64,000 nt of DNA from Chitinophaga sp. MM2321 (GCF_964033635.1 NZ_OZ035533.1:496001-560000), one strand, 5' to 3'; counted from the stretch's first letter, positions 17,606 through 26,617 are shown. The notes: generated by a model not told the origin, from the sequence alone. Program-made: numbers and translations.

Positions 17606-18820
17606 ATGGCGGAAAGAGTGTTTATAACAGGGATGGGAATGATCACCGCCATAGGTGATGACGTAGCCGGAAATCTGCAAAATCTGCGGTTACAGCACAG
17701 TGGACTTGGTTACACCAGTTACATTGATACCATTTACAAGCATGTATTGCCCGTAGCTGAAGTAAAGCATAGCAGTCATTCTTTGTTTGCCATGGCAGAC
17801 ATTCCCGTACAGGAAGGGTATACACGTACCACATTGCTGGGGATGATAGCCATGCGGGAAGCATTACAACAGGCAGGCATTACCACTGTACAATCAGCGC
17901 CCACCGGCTTTATCAATGCCAGCACGGTAGGCGGTATGTGCGATACAGAGAAAATATATTTTGATATCATTAATCCCGAAAAAACGGGCTCATTTCTACA
18001 ATATATAGATACGCTGGATTGTGCAGATTGTACACAACGTATAGCCGACATCGTAGGATTCAGTGAACATATTGCGACCATCAGTACGGCCTGTTCTTCC
18101 TCTGCCAACGCCATGATGTTTGGTGCACGAATGATCAAACAAGGCATTTTGCCGCGGATGGTTTGTGGTGGTACGGAAGCACTGACACGGTTTACCCTCA
18201 ATGGTTTCAACTCACTGAAGAATGTGGATAAGCAGTTTTGCCGTCCATTCGATCAGCAGCGTACGGGGCTGAACCTGGGAGAAGGCGCGGCTTTCCTGGT
18301 ACTGGAAGGTGAATCTTTTGCCAGGGCCAACAACAGCCGGATCCTGGCGGAGTTAAGCGGTTACTGCAATACCAACGAGGCATTTCATCCTACCTCGCCA
18401 TCCCCTGAAGGAGATGGGGCGTATGAAGCCATGAAAGCGGCATTGGCCATGAGTGGCAGGACGCTGGAAGAAGTGGACTACATCAATGTACATGGTACAG
18501 CTACTTTAAATAATGATGTATCCGAAGGGAAAGCACTGGAACGGTTGTTTGGGGAGCATGTTCCCTTATTCAGCTCTACCAAGCCCTTTACGGGGCATAC
18601 CTTAGCGGCGGCCGGCGCCATTGAAGCTATCTTTTCTGTATTGGCGATACAACATGGACTGATATTTCCGAATCTCAATTTCACAGAGAAAATGGAAGAA
18701 CTGAACATCACGCCGGTAACAGCACTGATGGAAGGCCATCCGGTAAATAATGTTATTTCAAACTCATTTGGCTTTGGGGGCAATAATGCATCCCTGGTGA
18801 TCAGCAAATATGAAGGATAA
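17606..18820 (+). CDS. Beta-ketoacyl-ACP synthase II-type (KAS, condensing subunit)
   Basis: A 404-residue FabF-like ketosynthase with all catalytic residues: Cys in STACSSSANAMM (near residue 163), His in VHGTATLNND (near 295), and His in KPFTGHTLAAAGAIE (near 331), plus the glycine-rich SFGFGGNNASL end. It overlaps the next gene by 11 bases, the usual translational coupling of a ketosynthase with a chain-length-factor partner. In this cluster such pairs are expected to build the aryl polyene or the acyl chains. Which of these it builds is not determined by the sequence. Confidence 0.9.
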   Translation: MAERVFITGMGMITAIGDDVAGNLQNLRLQHSGLGYTSYIDTIYKHVLPVAEVKHSSHSLFAMADIPVQEGYTRTTLLGMIAMREALQQAGITTVQSAPTGFINASTVGGMCDTEKIYFDIINPEKTGSFLQYIDTLDCADCTQRIADIVGFSEHIATISTACSSSANAMMFGARMIKQGILPRMVCGGTEALTRFTLNGFNSLKNVDKQFCRPFDQQRTGLNLGEGAAFLVLEGESFARANNSRILAELSGYCNTNEAFHPTSPSPEGDGAYEAMKAALAMSGRTLEEVDYINVHGTATLNNDVSEGKALERLFGEHVPLFSSTKPFTGHTLAAAGAIEAIFSVLAIQHGLIFPNLNFTEKMEELNITPVTALMEGHPVNNVISNSFGFGGNNASLVISKYEG

Positions 18821-19853
18821 GTGTTACATACAAGGAATGGCGGCTATTTCCCCGCAACAATCATTTGAGGGGGATATTTTTTCTGCACCGCTGGTACATA
18901 CAGATAGTAATCTGCTTGCCTGTATAGAACCTGATTACAAGCCGTTTATCCCTGGCAACAGTCTGCGTCGTATGACACGGGTGCTAAAAATGGGATTAGC
19001 CACTGCACTTAAATGCATACAGGAAAGCGCGGTAGATATTCCCGGCCCTATTGTTACCGGCACCGGTAAAGGGAGTTTGCAGGATACCGAGAAATTTATC
19101 AGGGAGATAGAACAGTATAAAGAAACGGCGCTGAATCCCACACCATTTATCCAGTCCACTTATAATTCAGTAAACGGTCTGATTGCTTTACAGCAGAAGT
19201 GTACCGCTTACAACAATACCTTTGTTCATCGTGGCTTCTCTTTTGAAAACGCGCTGCTGGATAGTATGATGCTACTGGCAGAAGGGGCCACCAATACGCT
19301 TACAGGAGCTTTTGAAGAGATTACAGCCGAACATTTTTATATCAAGAGCCGCATCGGTTACTGGAAATCAGTAGCTACAGACAGTCGTGCTTTGTATGAC
19401 GAGCTATCGCCCGGTACTATAGCAGGAGAAGGCGCTACTTTTTTTACGCTAACGGCTACGCCCACACGAAATAGTTATGCCGCCATTGCCGGCTTTAAAA
19501 TGTTGTATAAACCTGTTCCGGGAAAGCTTTCGGCAGCATTGCGGGCTTTTACCACTGGTGTTGATCTCATTATTACAGGCCGGAATGGGGATAGTACCCA
19601 TGAGCATTATTATGCGGAAGTGGACCAGCTTTTTCCCGATACCCCGCAGCTTCCATTCAAACATCTTTGTGGGGAGTATGATACAGCGGGTGCTTTTGGG
19701 TTATGGCTGGCGGCGCATATTTTAAAGGCGCAACAGGTGCCGACACAGTGGTTTCCCATGCTACAGCAAGTGCCTGTGCATATCAATTCTATTCTGTTGT
19801 ACAACCACTTTTATGGTGAGCAACATGCCATGATATTGCTGGAACGGGTTTAA
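18810..19853 (+). CDS. Ketosynthase-like chain-length-factor subunit (no active-site Cys)
   Basis: A 347-residue thiolase-fold protein starting inside the end of the KAS gene. The region where the active Cys would be reads PFIQSTYNSVNGLIALQQ, with no Cys at the nucleophile position, and the downstream histidine motifs are degenerate. A non-catalytic partner, as in type II polyketide KS-alpha/beta and aryl-polyene systems, is the simplest reading. Last gene of the pigment block, with 66 bp to the next gene on the opposite strand. Family naming varies (beta-ketoacyl synthase N-terminal-like domain). Confidence 0.78.
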   Translation: MKDKCYIQGMAAISPQQSFEGDIFSAPLVHTDSNLLACIEPDYKPFIPGNSLRRMTRVLKMGLATALKCIQESAVDIPGPIVTGTGKGSLQDTEKFIREIEQYKETALNPTPFIQSTYNSVNGLIALQQKCTAYNNTFVHRGFSFENALLDSMMLLAEGATNTLTGAFEEITAEHFYIKSRIGYWKSVATDSRALYDELSPGTIAGEGATFFTLTATPTRNSYAAIAGFKMLYKPVPGKLSAALRAFTTGVDLIITGRNGDSTHEHYYAEVDQLFPDTPQLPFKHLCGEYDTAGAFGLWLAAHILKAQQVPTQWFPMLQQVPVHINSILLYNHFYGEQHAMILLERV

Positions 19854-19893
19854 GGGTTATTGCATCTTAATTTATTGATTATTAATTATTTGT

Positions 19894-19920
19894 AATTGGG
19901 CAGTCACTGACTGCCCAATT
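19894..19920. repeat. YhcG-associated palindrome, copy 1
   Basis: A 27-bp perfect palindrome with arms AATTGGGCAGTCA and TGACTGCCCAATT around a single C. Its last base is the first plus-strand base of the nuclease gene's stop codon (19920-19922). Related to copies at 20668 and 21056. Confidence 0.9.
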
Positions 19921-20975
19921 TATATATTGTTATTTTTTAATCCCACTTCGGTCTCCAGCATTTTTGACAAAGTATCCGCATCAGGTAAAATATCTTTCAT
20001 TTCTTTGGGTACTTCTTTGGAATGTGTATAAGTGCCAACGCTCATGGCGCTATCAATAGATCTGATGGCATAATCAACTACCATATTATCTTTCTCTTTA
20101 CACAATACAATACCAATGCTGGGATTTTCATGCGGTAATTTCACCATGTCATCCAGTACATTCAGATAAAAATTAAGTTGCCCGGCATACGCAGGTTTGA
20201 ACTTTTTTCTTTTAAGCTCAATTGCAACAAGACATTGCAGATGACGGTTGAAAAAAAGCAGGTCGACATAAAAGTCCTGCGTATTTATCACTAGTTTGTA
20301 TTGATTGCCAATGAAGGAATATCCTTTACCCATGCTCATGATGAACTTCCTGATATTATTGACTATTCCGGCCTCGAGTAGGTGCTCATCTTCATCTTCT
20401 TCCAATACCACAAAATCCAGCAGGTATTGATCCTTGAAAACTTCTAACGCTTTTGCCTGTATTTTTTCCGGTAAGGTTTTATTGAAGTTATTGGGCATTT
20501 TTCCCTGGTGCAGGAAGAGTTGTGCATGAATGTGATGCTCCAGTTGCCGTACAGACCAGAATTGAGTTGCGGCTTCGGAGATGTAGAAGAGGCGTTCGGC
20601 TTCTTTTTCACATTTGTTTAATATCAGTATGTGGTGTGTGAAACTGATGCCATAAAAGGAGTGTTGTAATTGGGCCGTCACTGACGGCCCAATTGGGAGA
20701 GTACGGTAAGAATCATAAAATTGACGCATGTTCCTCAGGTTCCTGGAAGAGAATCCCTTTAATCCTGGCAGCTCATGTTGGAGATCATTTGCTATTTGAT
20801 CAATTACAGTTATACCCCAATTTTCTTCAGCCGTTTTTACAGAAATCATCTGTCCCAATTGGAAATAAAGGATCAGTTGCTCCTGATTGGCTAATCTTGA
20901 AGCGATGTATCTGCTTCGTATAATACGCTGTTTAATATCAAGTACAAGTTCTTTGTAAGAAATAGTTGTTTCCAT
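19920..20975 (-). CDS. PDDEXK nuclease domain protein (YhcG / DUF1016)
   Basis: A 351-residue protein of the YhcG family, widespread and patchily distributed. The N-terminal DUF1016 helical region (residues about 5-160) contains GFSSRNLRNMRQFY and SFTHHILILNKCE. The C-terminal PD-(D/E)XK domain shows FYVDLLFFNRHLQCL (Asp) then VAIELKRKKF (Glu-x-Lys). The biological role of YhcG proteins is unsettled, and links to restriction systems and mobile DNA have been suggested from context. This gene is bracketed by palindromes of one family, and a third copy lies in frame at codons 94-103. The reading frame is intact through it. It stands alone between the pigment block and the M14 peptidase gene. Confidence 0.9.
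   Translation of the reverse strand: METTISYKELVLDIKQRIIRSRYIASRLANQEQLILYFQLGQMISVKTAEENWGITVIDQIANDLQHELPGLKGFSSRNLRNMRQFYDSYRTLPIGPSVTAQLQHSFYGISFTHHILILNKCEKEAERLFYISEAATQFWSVRQLEHHIHAQLFLHQGKMPNNFNKTLPEKIQAKALEVFKDQYLLDFVVLEEDEDEHLLEAGIVNNIRKFIMSMGKGYSFIGNQYKLVINTQDFYVDLLFFNRHLQCLVAIELKRKKFKPAYAGQLNFYLNVLDDMVKLPHENPSIGIVLCKEKDNMVVDYAIRSIDSAMSVGTYTHSKEVPKEMKDILPDADTLSKMLETEVGLKNNNI
20668..20694. repeat. YhcG-associated palindrome, copy 2, inside the nuclease coding sequence
   Basis: A 27-bp perfect palindrome with arms AATTGGGCCGTCA and TGACGGCCCAATT around C. It differs from copy 1 by one A:T to C:G change on both arms, so pairing is kept. It encodes the segment IGPSVTAQL (residues 95-103) on the minus strand. 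Its length equals nine codons. Confidence 0.9.
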
Positions 20976-21055
20976 TTTATTTAAATTCTAAAATAAAGTG
21001 AATAAATTTTTACACAAAAAATCCGAATACTTTTTATATAATTAATTCATTATCA

Positions 21056-21100
21056 ATCATTTATAATTTGGCAGTCACTGACTGCCAAATTATAAATGAT
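21056..21100. repeat. YhcG-associated palindrome, copy 3
   Basis: A 45-bp perfect palindrome with 22-bp arms around a single C. Its central 17 bases GGCAGTCACTGACTGCC equal those of copy 1. Outside the core a symmetric G:C to T:A change again keeps pairing (AATTTGGC against AATTGGGC). It lies 80 bp before the nuclease start. Confidence 0.9.
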
Positions 21101-21373
21101 GCTTTTTAAATCTTATCGACCTAGAGTGATCATTGCTAATAAATAATTACATCTTTTATGATCTCATATCATTTTGATATGATTAATATTGAAATGAAAT
21201 CTTTGTTGGTAAAGGGTTATAGGCGGGGCGAAACAATTAAAACGCAAATATATAACGGAGATACCTTAATTATGCTTATCCATTTTATCCATTGTACTTT
21301 TCGCTATTCAGTTTCATTCACAAAATGTGAAGGCCTGATTTCCTTGTACGCGAAGCAGCTTTGATCATCTTTA

Positions 21374-21402
21374 TAAAAAAAGCGGAAACACAAGCTCCGC
21401 TT
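21374..21402 (-). terminator. Intrinsic terminator of the M14 carboxypeptidase gene
   Basis: Stem AAGCGGA/TCCGCTT with a nine-base loop, followed on the minus strand by seven T. It lies 32 bases after the stop codon. Confidence 0.85.
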
Positions 21403-21434
21403 ATATCTCCGCTATAATAACTATTAAATATCAG

Positions 21435-23165
21435 TTAGTCTTTCACCACCCTATACACCGGGTATCTTCTGTATTCGGGCTCTGCAAATGGTGAGTTCTT
21501 AAATATAAAATTCAGTTGTGCGCTGGCACTATTAGCGAAGGCGGTATCTGTTGTTTTTTTCTTTTCGAGTAATGCCTGTAATGAGGGGTGCGTTTTTAAA
21601 TATTCAGCGCCGGTATCTTCAAAAACATAGGGAGAATATCCTTCTTTTTGTCCGAGGATGGCGTCAAAAAAGTTCCATGCAAAGTAAGAATCACCTGCTG
21701 TAGGTTCCAGTGTTTCCATGAGAAATCGGTTGGCTGTCTGATTCATGGGGATGTAATAATCTCCCCTGCGGAAATGTATAGAATCCTTGCTGCTGGTTAC
21801 TTTAATATCCGTGTGCAGATAATGTTTTTCGAATGGGGTGGGATACGTTTGAAAGTCTGTAATATGATATGCTGCTACCAGGATGGTGGTATCTTTTTCC
21901 AGGCGTTGCATACGGACCTTATTATTTTTCAGCAGATCAATGACTGCCCACCAACCTTGCGGTATAATATACGCTTCGGGTTTATCCACAAAGTTAACCG
22001 GATCTGCATGGTTATAAAACCTGACCTGTTTTTCATAAGGCTTGCTGCGATCGTAATAAAGGCGGGGCAATCCGGAAATGGTGCTGGGTTTATGACCAGC
22101 TGCAAACCCTTTGAAAGTGATCAGGCTGTATTTGCTCATATCAAAACGCCAGGAGAGCGGGAAACTTTTTTGTGTGATAGCAGCTTGTTTAGCCTGCGCA
22201 CGTAATTGTTTTATCTGCTCACTATGTTCACTGGTGAATTGTATAAAAGATTGCAGGAGGGCATAGGTTGCTTTTACACGTTGCGGATAAGGTTTTAACA
22301 TATGTGTTTCCGGTACAAAACCGAAAGTATGAAACAGGGTAGTGTAGCCGGAAGAGTAGCGGGGTACATCAGAAAATTCCACCCAGCCGCTGTCGGGTGT
22401 TTCGCCAAAATGGTTCACATAGGGTACGAGGTCGTATCCTTTTGCTTTCATGAGCGTGTATAGTCCGGGTTCAAAGGTATTGTGCATAAATTCACCCATG
22501 GCGCCGCCCAGTTTATTGTGCTGCGTACTGAGGAGGGTCATGATATGCTGGTAGTCGGCGCCGTTGCTGACATGGTTATCCACAAATACGTCGGGGTCGG
22601 TGAGGTGATAGATTTGTTGAAATGCCCGGGCGTTTCTGGAGTCGGCTTTGATAAAATCGCGGTTGAGGTCCAGGTTCTGTGCATTTCCACGCGAGCCAAA
22701 GGCGTCAGGGCCGTTCTGATCAACCCGGTACCAGGGGGAGCGGTTGAGCATGCCACCAATGTTATAAACGGGGATAACGGCTAATATGATGTTATCCGGG
22801 AGGGTGATTTTGCCCTGGGCCAGATCGCGCAGCAGCATCATGCTGGCATCAATGCCGTCCGGCTCGCCGGGATGTATACCATTATTTATTAATATAATGC
22901 GTTTGTTTTTCTTATGCAGACTATTAAAGTCAAAATCCCGCTGCGGGGAATAAATAACGAGGTGTAAGGGGAATCCGGCGTCTGTAGTGCCTACTTCCAG
23001 CATTTTGAGGGATGGGAAGCGGTGGGTGAGCAACTGATAATATTTGATTACTTCGGGGTAGGTGGCGGTTTCCTGGCCGTTTGTTTGCTCAAAGCGGGTG
23101 GAGAGGTTTTGTGCCTGGGTAGCGGTGGCGCACAGGAAAGCGATGGCTATCAATAACTTTCTCAT
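21435..23165 (-). CDS. M14 family zinc carboxypeptidase, exported
   Basis: A 576-residue predicted secreted metallopeptidase. The Sec signal peptide MRKLLIAIAFLCATATQAQ is clear. The M14 zinc site is visible as GIHPGEPDGIDAS (His and Glu, near residue 97) and a second His in FVDNHVSNGADYQH. The substrate-binding Arg and Asn are in NLDLNRDF. A candidate catalytic Glu lies in FVPETHML. The C-terminal 200 residues are an extra domain usual in Bacteroidota M14 proteins. Likely acts on periplasmic or extracellular peptides. Single gene ending in a strong terminator. Confidence 0.88.
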   Translation of the reverse strand: MRKLLIAIAFLCATATQAQNLSTRFEQTNGQETATYPEVIKYYQLLTHRFPSLKMLEVGTTDAGFPLHLVIYSPQRDFDFNSLHKKNKRIILINNGIHPGEPDGIDASMMLLRDLAQGKITLPDNIILAVIPVYNIGGMLNRSPWYRVDQNGPDAFGSRGNAQNLDLNRDFIKADSRNARAFQQIYHLTDPDVFVDNHVSNGADYQHIMTLLSTQHNKLGGAMGEFMHNTFEPGLYTLMKAKGYDLVPYVNHFGETPDSGWVEFSDVPRYSSGYTTLFHTFGFVPETHMLKPYPQRVKATYALLQSFIQFTSEHSEQIKQLRAQAKQAAITQKSFPLSWRFDMSKYSLITFKGFAAGHKPSTISGLPRLYYDRSKPYEKQVRFYNHADPVNFVDKPEAYIIPQGWWAVIDLLKNNKVRMQRLEKDTTILVAAYHITDFQTYPTPFEKHYLHTDIKVTSSKDSIHFRRGDYYIPMNQTANRFLMETLEPTAGDSYFAWNFFDAILGQKEGYSPYVFEDTGAEYLKTHPSLQALLEKKKTTDTAFANSASAQLNFIFKNSPFAEPEYRRYPVYRVVKD

Positions 23166-23200
23166 AAGGTTATTTAAGATATGAAAGCGACGGGAAAAAC

Positions 23201-23229
23201 AAAAAGCCCTTCCTTTTGGAGGAAGAGCT
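23201..23229 (-). terminator. Intrinsic terminator of rpsT
   Basis: Stem AGCCCTTCC/GGAAGAGCT with one G-U pair and a TTTTGGA-type loop. On the minus strand it is followed by TTTTTGTTTTTCC. It begins 24 bases after the rpsT stop. Confidence 0.8.
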
Positions 23230-23252
23230 GTAAATATTGTTACTGAAAAGAA

Positions 23253-23507
23253 TTAAGCTAAAATTGCTACTTTCTTAGCCAGCTTGCTTTTCAGGTTTGC
23301 AGCCTTGTTTTTGTGGATAACGTTACGTTTAGCCAGCTTGTCAATCATAGATGCTACATCAGATAATTCCTTTTCCGCTGCCGCTTTCTCAGTTATTGCT
23401 TTCAGGTCACGGATGGCATTACGGGTAGTTTTACCGTAGTAACGGTTACGCTCATTACGCTTTCTGCTTTGACGTACGTCTTTTTTCGTTGCTTTATGGT
23501 TTGCCAT
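23253..23507 (-). CDS. rpsT: 30S ribosomal protein S20
   Basis: An 84-residue, Lys/Arg-rich protein that binds 16S rRNA in early 30S assembly. [20 protein letters not shown] is the family's N-terminus, with the three-helix bundle pattern and the closing [18 protein letters not shown] stretch. The length is normal. Monocistronic: a TACCTTTG -7 element lies upstream at 23533-23540 and a terminator follows. Confidence 0.97.
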   Translation of the reverse strand: MANHKATKKDVRQSRKRNERNRYYGKTTRNAIRDLKAITEKAAAEKELSDVASMIDKLAKRNVIHKNKAANLKSKLAKKVAILA

Positions 23508-23532
23508 TTTTCAAATTTCAAGTTTCGGACGG

Positions 23533-23540
23533 CAAAGGTA
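23533..23540 (-). promoter_or_regulatory. -7 promoter element TACCTTTG of rpsT
   Basis: An exact TAnnTTTG match on the minus strand, 25 bases before the rpsT ATG, giving a leader of about 20 nt. A TTTTG stretch about 15 bases further upstream may be the -33 part, though the spacing is short. Confidence 0.5.
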
Positions 23541-23759
23541 AGGATTAAGATCTTACAAAACAAGTAAAAAGTTAGTTTTCCGTCGTGCCGTAAAGATAAG
23601 CAATTGAAGGGATGTATCTTATCTTTCATCATTAGATTATTTTCTCACTTTTTCCATCCTATGTATCGAAAAACGTGCGATATTTGCACTCCCGTATAGT
23701 GTATATCGGGACACCAACAGAAAAGTAATTGAACAGAAGATCAGCAAAACTCGTTGTAA

Positions 23760-26519
23760 ATGAAGGACTTCTCATTTGTCACCAACTCGCATCCGGCATA
23801 CATTGAATCGTTATACCAGGATTTTGTCAAAGATCCCAATTCCGTAGACCCTGACTGGGTAAAATTTTTTGAAGGATTTGATTTTGCAGTATCCAACACC
23901 AACGGAAAAGCTGTAAGTGCAGCCCCCGCAGCAGTAACCAGCGGTGCATTGCCGGTGACAGGCGATCAGCTTGTCAAGGAACTGGGCGTATATCGCCTGA
24001 TCCAGGCATATCGTAAAAAGGGACATCTGATTGCTAAAACCAATCCTATCCGCGAAAGAAAAGACAGAAGAGCTAACCTGGACCTCCCCAGCTTCGGACT
24101 GAGCGATGCTGATCTCAAAACTGAATTTTTTGCCAGCACCACCATCGGACTCGGCAAAGCAACACTGGAAAACATTGTAGCCTACCTGCAAAAAATTTAT
24201 GCAGGTTCTGTAGGCATCCAATATACTTATATCAACGACCGCATCAAGGCAAAATGGCTGGAAAAGGAATTTGAAGCCGTTATGACCAAGCCGCTGTCGC
24301 TGGAACAACGCCGCCGCATTCTGGAAAAGCTGAACCAGGGCGTTATCTTCGAAAAATTCTTACACACCAAATACATCGGTCAGAAACGTTTTGGCCTGGA
24401 AGGTGGCGAATCCACCATCCCCGCACTGGATGCCATGATCAACGTAGCCGCTGAATACGGCGTACAGGAATCCGTGATCGGTATGGCACACCGTGGCCGC
24501 CTGAGCGTACTGGCTAACATCCTCGGTAAAACATACGAGCAAATCTTCAATGAATTTGAAGGACTGGCCGTTCCTGATATGACCATGGGCAGCGGTGACG
24601 TGAAATATCACCTGGGCTTCCGCTCACAGATAACCACGCCCACCGGTAAAGCCGTTAATCTCCAACTGATGCCTAACCCTTCCCACCTGGAAGTGGTAGA
24701 CCCAGTGGTGATAGGTTTTGCACGCAGTAAGGCGGATGTGAACTACGACAGTGACTATGATAAAATATTGCCTATCCTTATTCACGGTGACGCCGCGTTA
24801 GCCGGACAGGGCATTGTGTATGAAGTGGCACAGATGAGCAAACTGAAAGGTTACTACACCGGTGGTACCATTCACTTTGTTATCAACAACCAGATCGGTT
24901 TTACCACTGATTTTGATGATGCACGCTCCTCAGACTACTGTACCAGCGTGGCTTCTATTGTACAGGCGCCTGTATTCCATGTGAATGGTGATGATGCGGA
25001 AGCTGTGGTAAAAGTATCACAACTGGCTGCCCGTTATCGCCAGGAATTCAATGAAGATATTTATGTAGACATGGTTTGCTACCGTAAACACGGCCATAAC
25101 GAAGGGGATGAGCCTAAATTTACGCAACCCAGTCTGTATGCATTAATCGATAAACACCCCAACCCGCGTGAAGTATATACCCAGTACCTGCTGAACGACG
25201 GTGAATCCGATGCACAGGCATTGGCCAAAGAAATGGAAAAAGGCTTCTGGGATGAATTACAGGCCCGCCTGGATGAAGTAAAACAACATCCGCTGCCTTA
25301 TTCCAATCAGAAACCCGAAGAATGGTGGCAGGCATTACGCAAGGCCACACCGCAGGATTTTGAATCTTCACCGGCAACAGCTATCAAAGAAGCAGACTTT
25401 AAACGCCTGTTCGATGGACTGATGCAATGGCCGGAGAAATTTGTTCCGCTCCGTAAAGTGAGCAAACTGTTGCAGGATAAGATCAAACTGTACCAGGAAG
25501 AGGGCAAAGTAGACTGGGCTACCGGCGAATTACTGGCCTATGCCAGTCTCCTGATTGAAGGAAAAGATGTGAGAATGAGTGGAGAAGATGTGAAACGTGG
25601 TACTTTCTCTCACCGTCATGCGGTATTGTTTGATGAAAATACCAACGAAACGTACAACCGTCTTACTCATTTCGAGGATAACCAGGGTAAATTCAGGATT
25701 TACAACTCTTTACTGAGTGAATATGGTGTATTGGGATTTGAATATGGTTATGCCATGGCTACTCCTAACAGCCTGGTAGTATGGGAAGCGCAGTATGGCG
25801 ACTTTGTAAACGGTGCGCAAACTGTTACTGACCAGTATATCATCAGTGCAGAACAGAAATGGACAACACAGAACGGACTGGTGATGTTGCTGCCACACGG
25901 TTACGAAGGCGGCGGACCGGATCACTCCAATGCCCGCCCGGAACGTTTTCTGCAAACATGTGCCGAAGAAAATATGGTGGTCACCAATATTACAACGGCA
26001 GCCAACTTCTTCCACGCGCTGCGCAGGCAGTTGACATGGCAGTTCCGCAAACCGCTGATCAATTTCTCCCCGAAAGCAAACCTGCGTCATGCGGGGTCAT
26101 ATTCTGCCATGGAAGAATTTACGCAGGGAGGATTTAAGGAAGTGCTGGATGATCCGTTCATCGAAGATGTAACCCTGGTGAAAAAGGTACTGTTGTGTAC
26201 AGGTAAGATGTATTTTGACCTGAGCGATAAACAAGGCAAAGATGATCGTAAAGATGTGGCTATTGTGCGACTGGAACAACTGTATCCGTTACCGGTGAAG
26301 CAACTGGAAGCGATTGCGCAGAAATATAAAGGGGCTACTTTTTTCTGGGTACAGGAAGAACCGCTGAACATGGGCGCCGCTGCATATCTGCAGATGAATC
26401 TCAAACAGATCAACTACGGTGTTATCAGTCGTAATCCAAGTGCGTCCACTGCTACCGGTTATGCTAAAGTGCATACCCGTGAGCAGCAGCAGATTATTGA
26501 TACAGCATTTAACATCTAA
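23760..26519 (+). CDS. sucA: 2-oxoglutarate dehydrogenase E1 component
   Basis: A 919-residue thiamine-diphosphate decarboxylase of the TCA cycle that converts 2-oxoglutarate and passes the succinyl group to E2. The N-terminal E2-binding segment HPAYIESLYQDFVKDPNSVD is present. The family signatures GMAHRGRLSVLANILGK and GSGDVKYHLGF are seen. The ThDP site is HGDAALAGQGIVYE with NNQIGFTTD, and the transketolase-like C-terminal half contains LPHGYEGGGPDHSNARPERF. Full length, 98 bp upstream of sucB on the same strand. The E3 gene (lpd) is not in the window. Confidence 0.97.
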   Translation: MKDFSFVTNSHPAYIESLYQDFVKDPNSVDPDWVKFFEGFDFAVSNTNGKAVSAAPAAVTSGALPVTGDQLVKELGVYRLIQAYRKKGHLIAKTNPIRERKDRRANLDLPSFGLSDADLKTEFFASTTIGLGKATLENIVAYLQKIYAGSVGIQYTYINDRIKAKWLEKEFEAVMTKPLSLEQRRRILEKLNQGVIFEKFLHTKYIGQKRFGLEGGESTIPALDAMINVAAEYGVQESVIGMAHRGRLSVLANILGKTYEQIFNEFEGLAVPDMTMGSGDVKYHLGFRSQITTPTGKAVNLQLMPNPSHLEVVDPVVIGFARSKADVNYDSDYDKILPILIHGDAALAGQGIVYEVAQMSKLKGYYTGGTIHFVINNQIGFTTDFDDARSSDYCTSVASIVQAPVFHVNGDDAEAVVKVSQLAARYRQEFNEDIYVDMVCYRKHGHNEGDEPKFTQPSLYALIDKHPNPREVYTQYLLNDGESDAQALAKEMEKGFWDELQARLDEVKQHPLPYSNQKPEEWWQALRKATPQDFESSPATAIKEADFKRLFDGLMQWPEKFVPLRKVSKLLQDKIKLYQEEGKVDWATGELLAYASLLIEGKDVRMSGEDVKRGTFSHRHAVLFDENTNETYNRLTHFEDNQGKFRIYNSLLSEYGVLGFEYGYAMATPNSLVVWEAQYGDFVNGAQTVTDQYIISAEQKWTTQNGLVMLLPHGYEGGGPDHSNARPERFLQTCAEENMVVTNITTAANFFHALRRQLTWQFRKPLINFSPKANLRHAGSYSAMEEFTQGGFKEVLDDPFIEDVTLVKKVLLCTGKMYFDLSDKQGKDDRKDVAIVRLEQLYPLPVKQLEAIAQKYKGATFFWVQEEPLNMGAAAYLQMNLKQINYGVISRNPSASTATGYAKVHTREQQQIIDTAFNI

Positions 26520-26617
26520 TCGCAAATTATAAACTGAAATAATTGTTACTGGCTTTTAGCTGTTAATAGTTGAAAACTAAAGGCGCAAAGCTGGTAATCA
26601 CCATCAACTGAATAAAT

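Larger units (their letters stand above)
20976..21434. other. Intergenic region (459 bp) upstream of the nuclease gene
   Basis: A/T-rich, containing palindrome copy 3 (21056-21100) and the M14 gene terminator (21374-21402). A 68-codon open frame at 21158-21364 on the plus strand has no recognisable domain, signal peptide or clear ribosome site, and is not called. No other gene is seen. Confidence 0.6.

Noticed and set aside
21158..21364. A 68-codon open frame in the gap upstream of the YhcG gene
   Set aside because: No domain, no signal peptide, no clear ribosome site, and its composition follows the surrounding A/T-rich spacer. Not supported as a gene.
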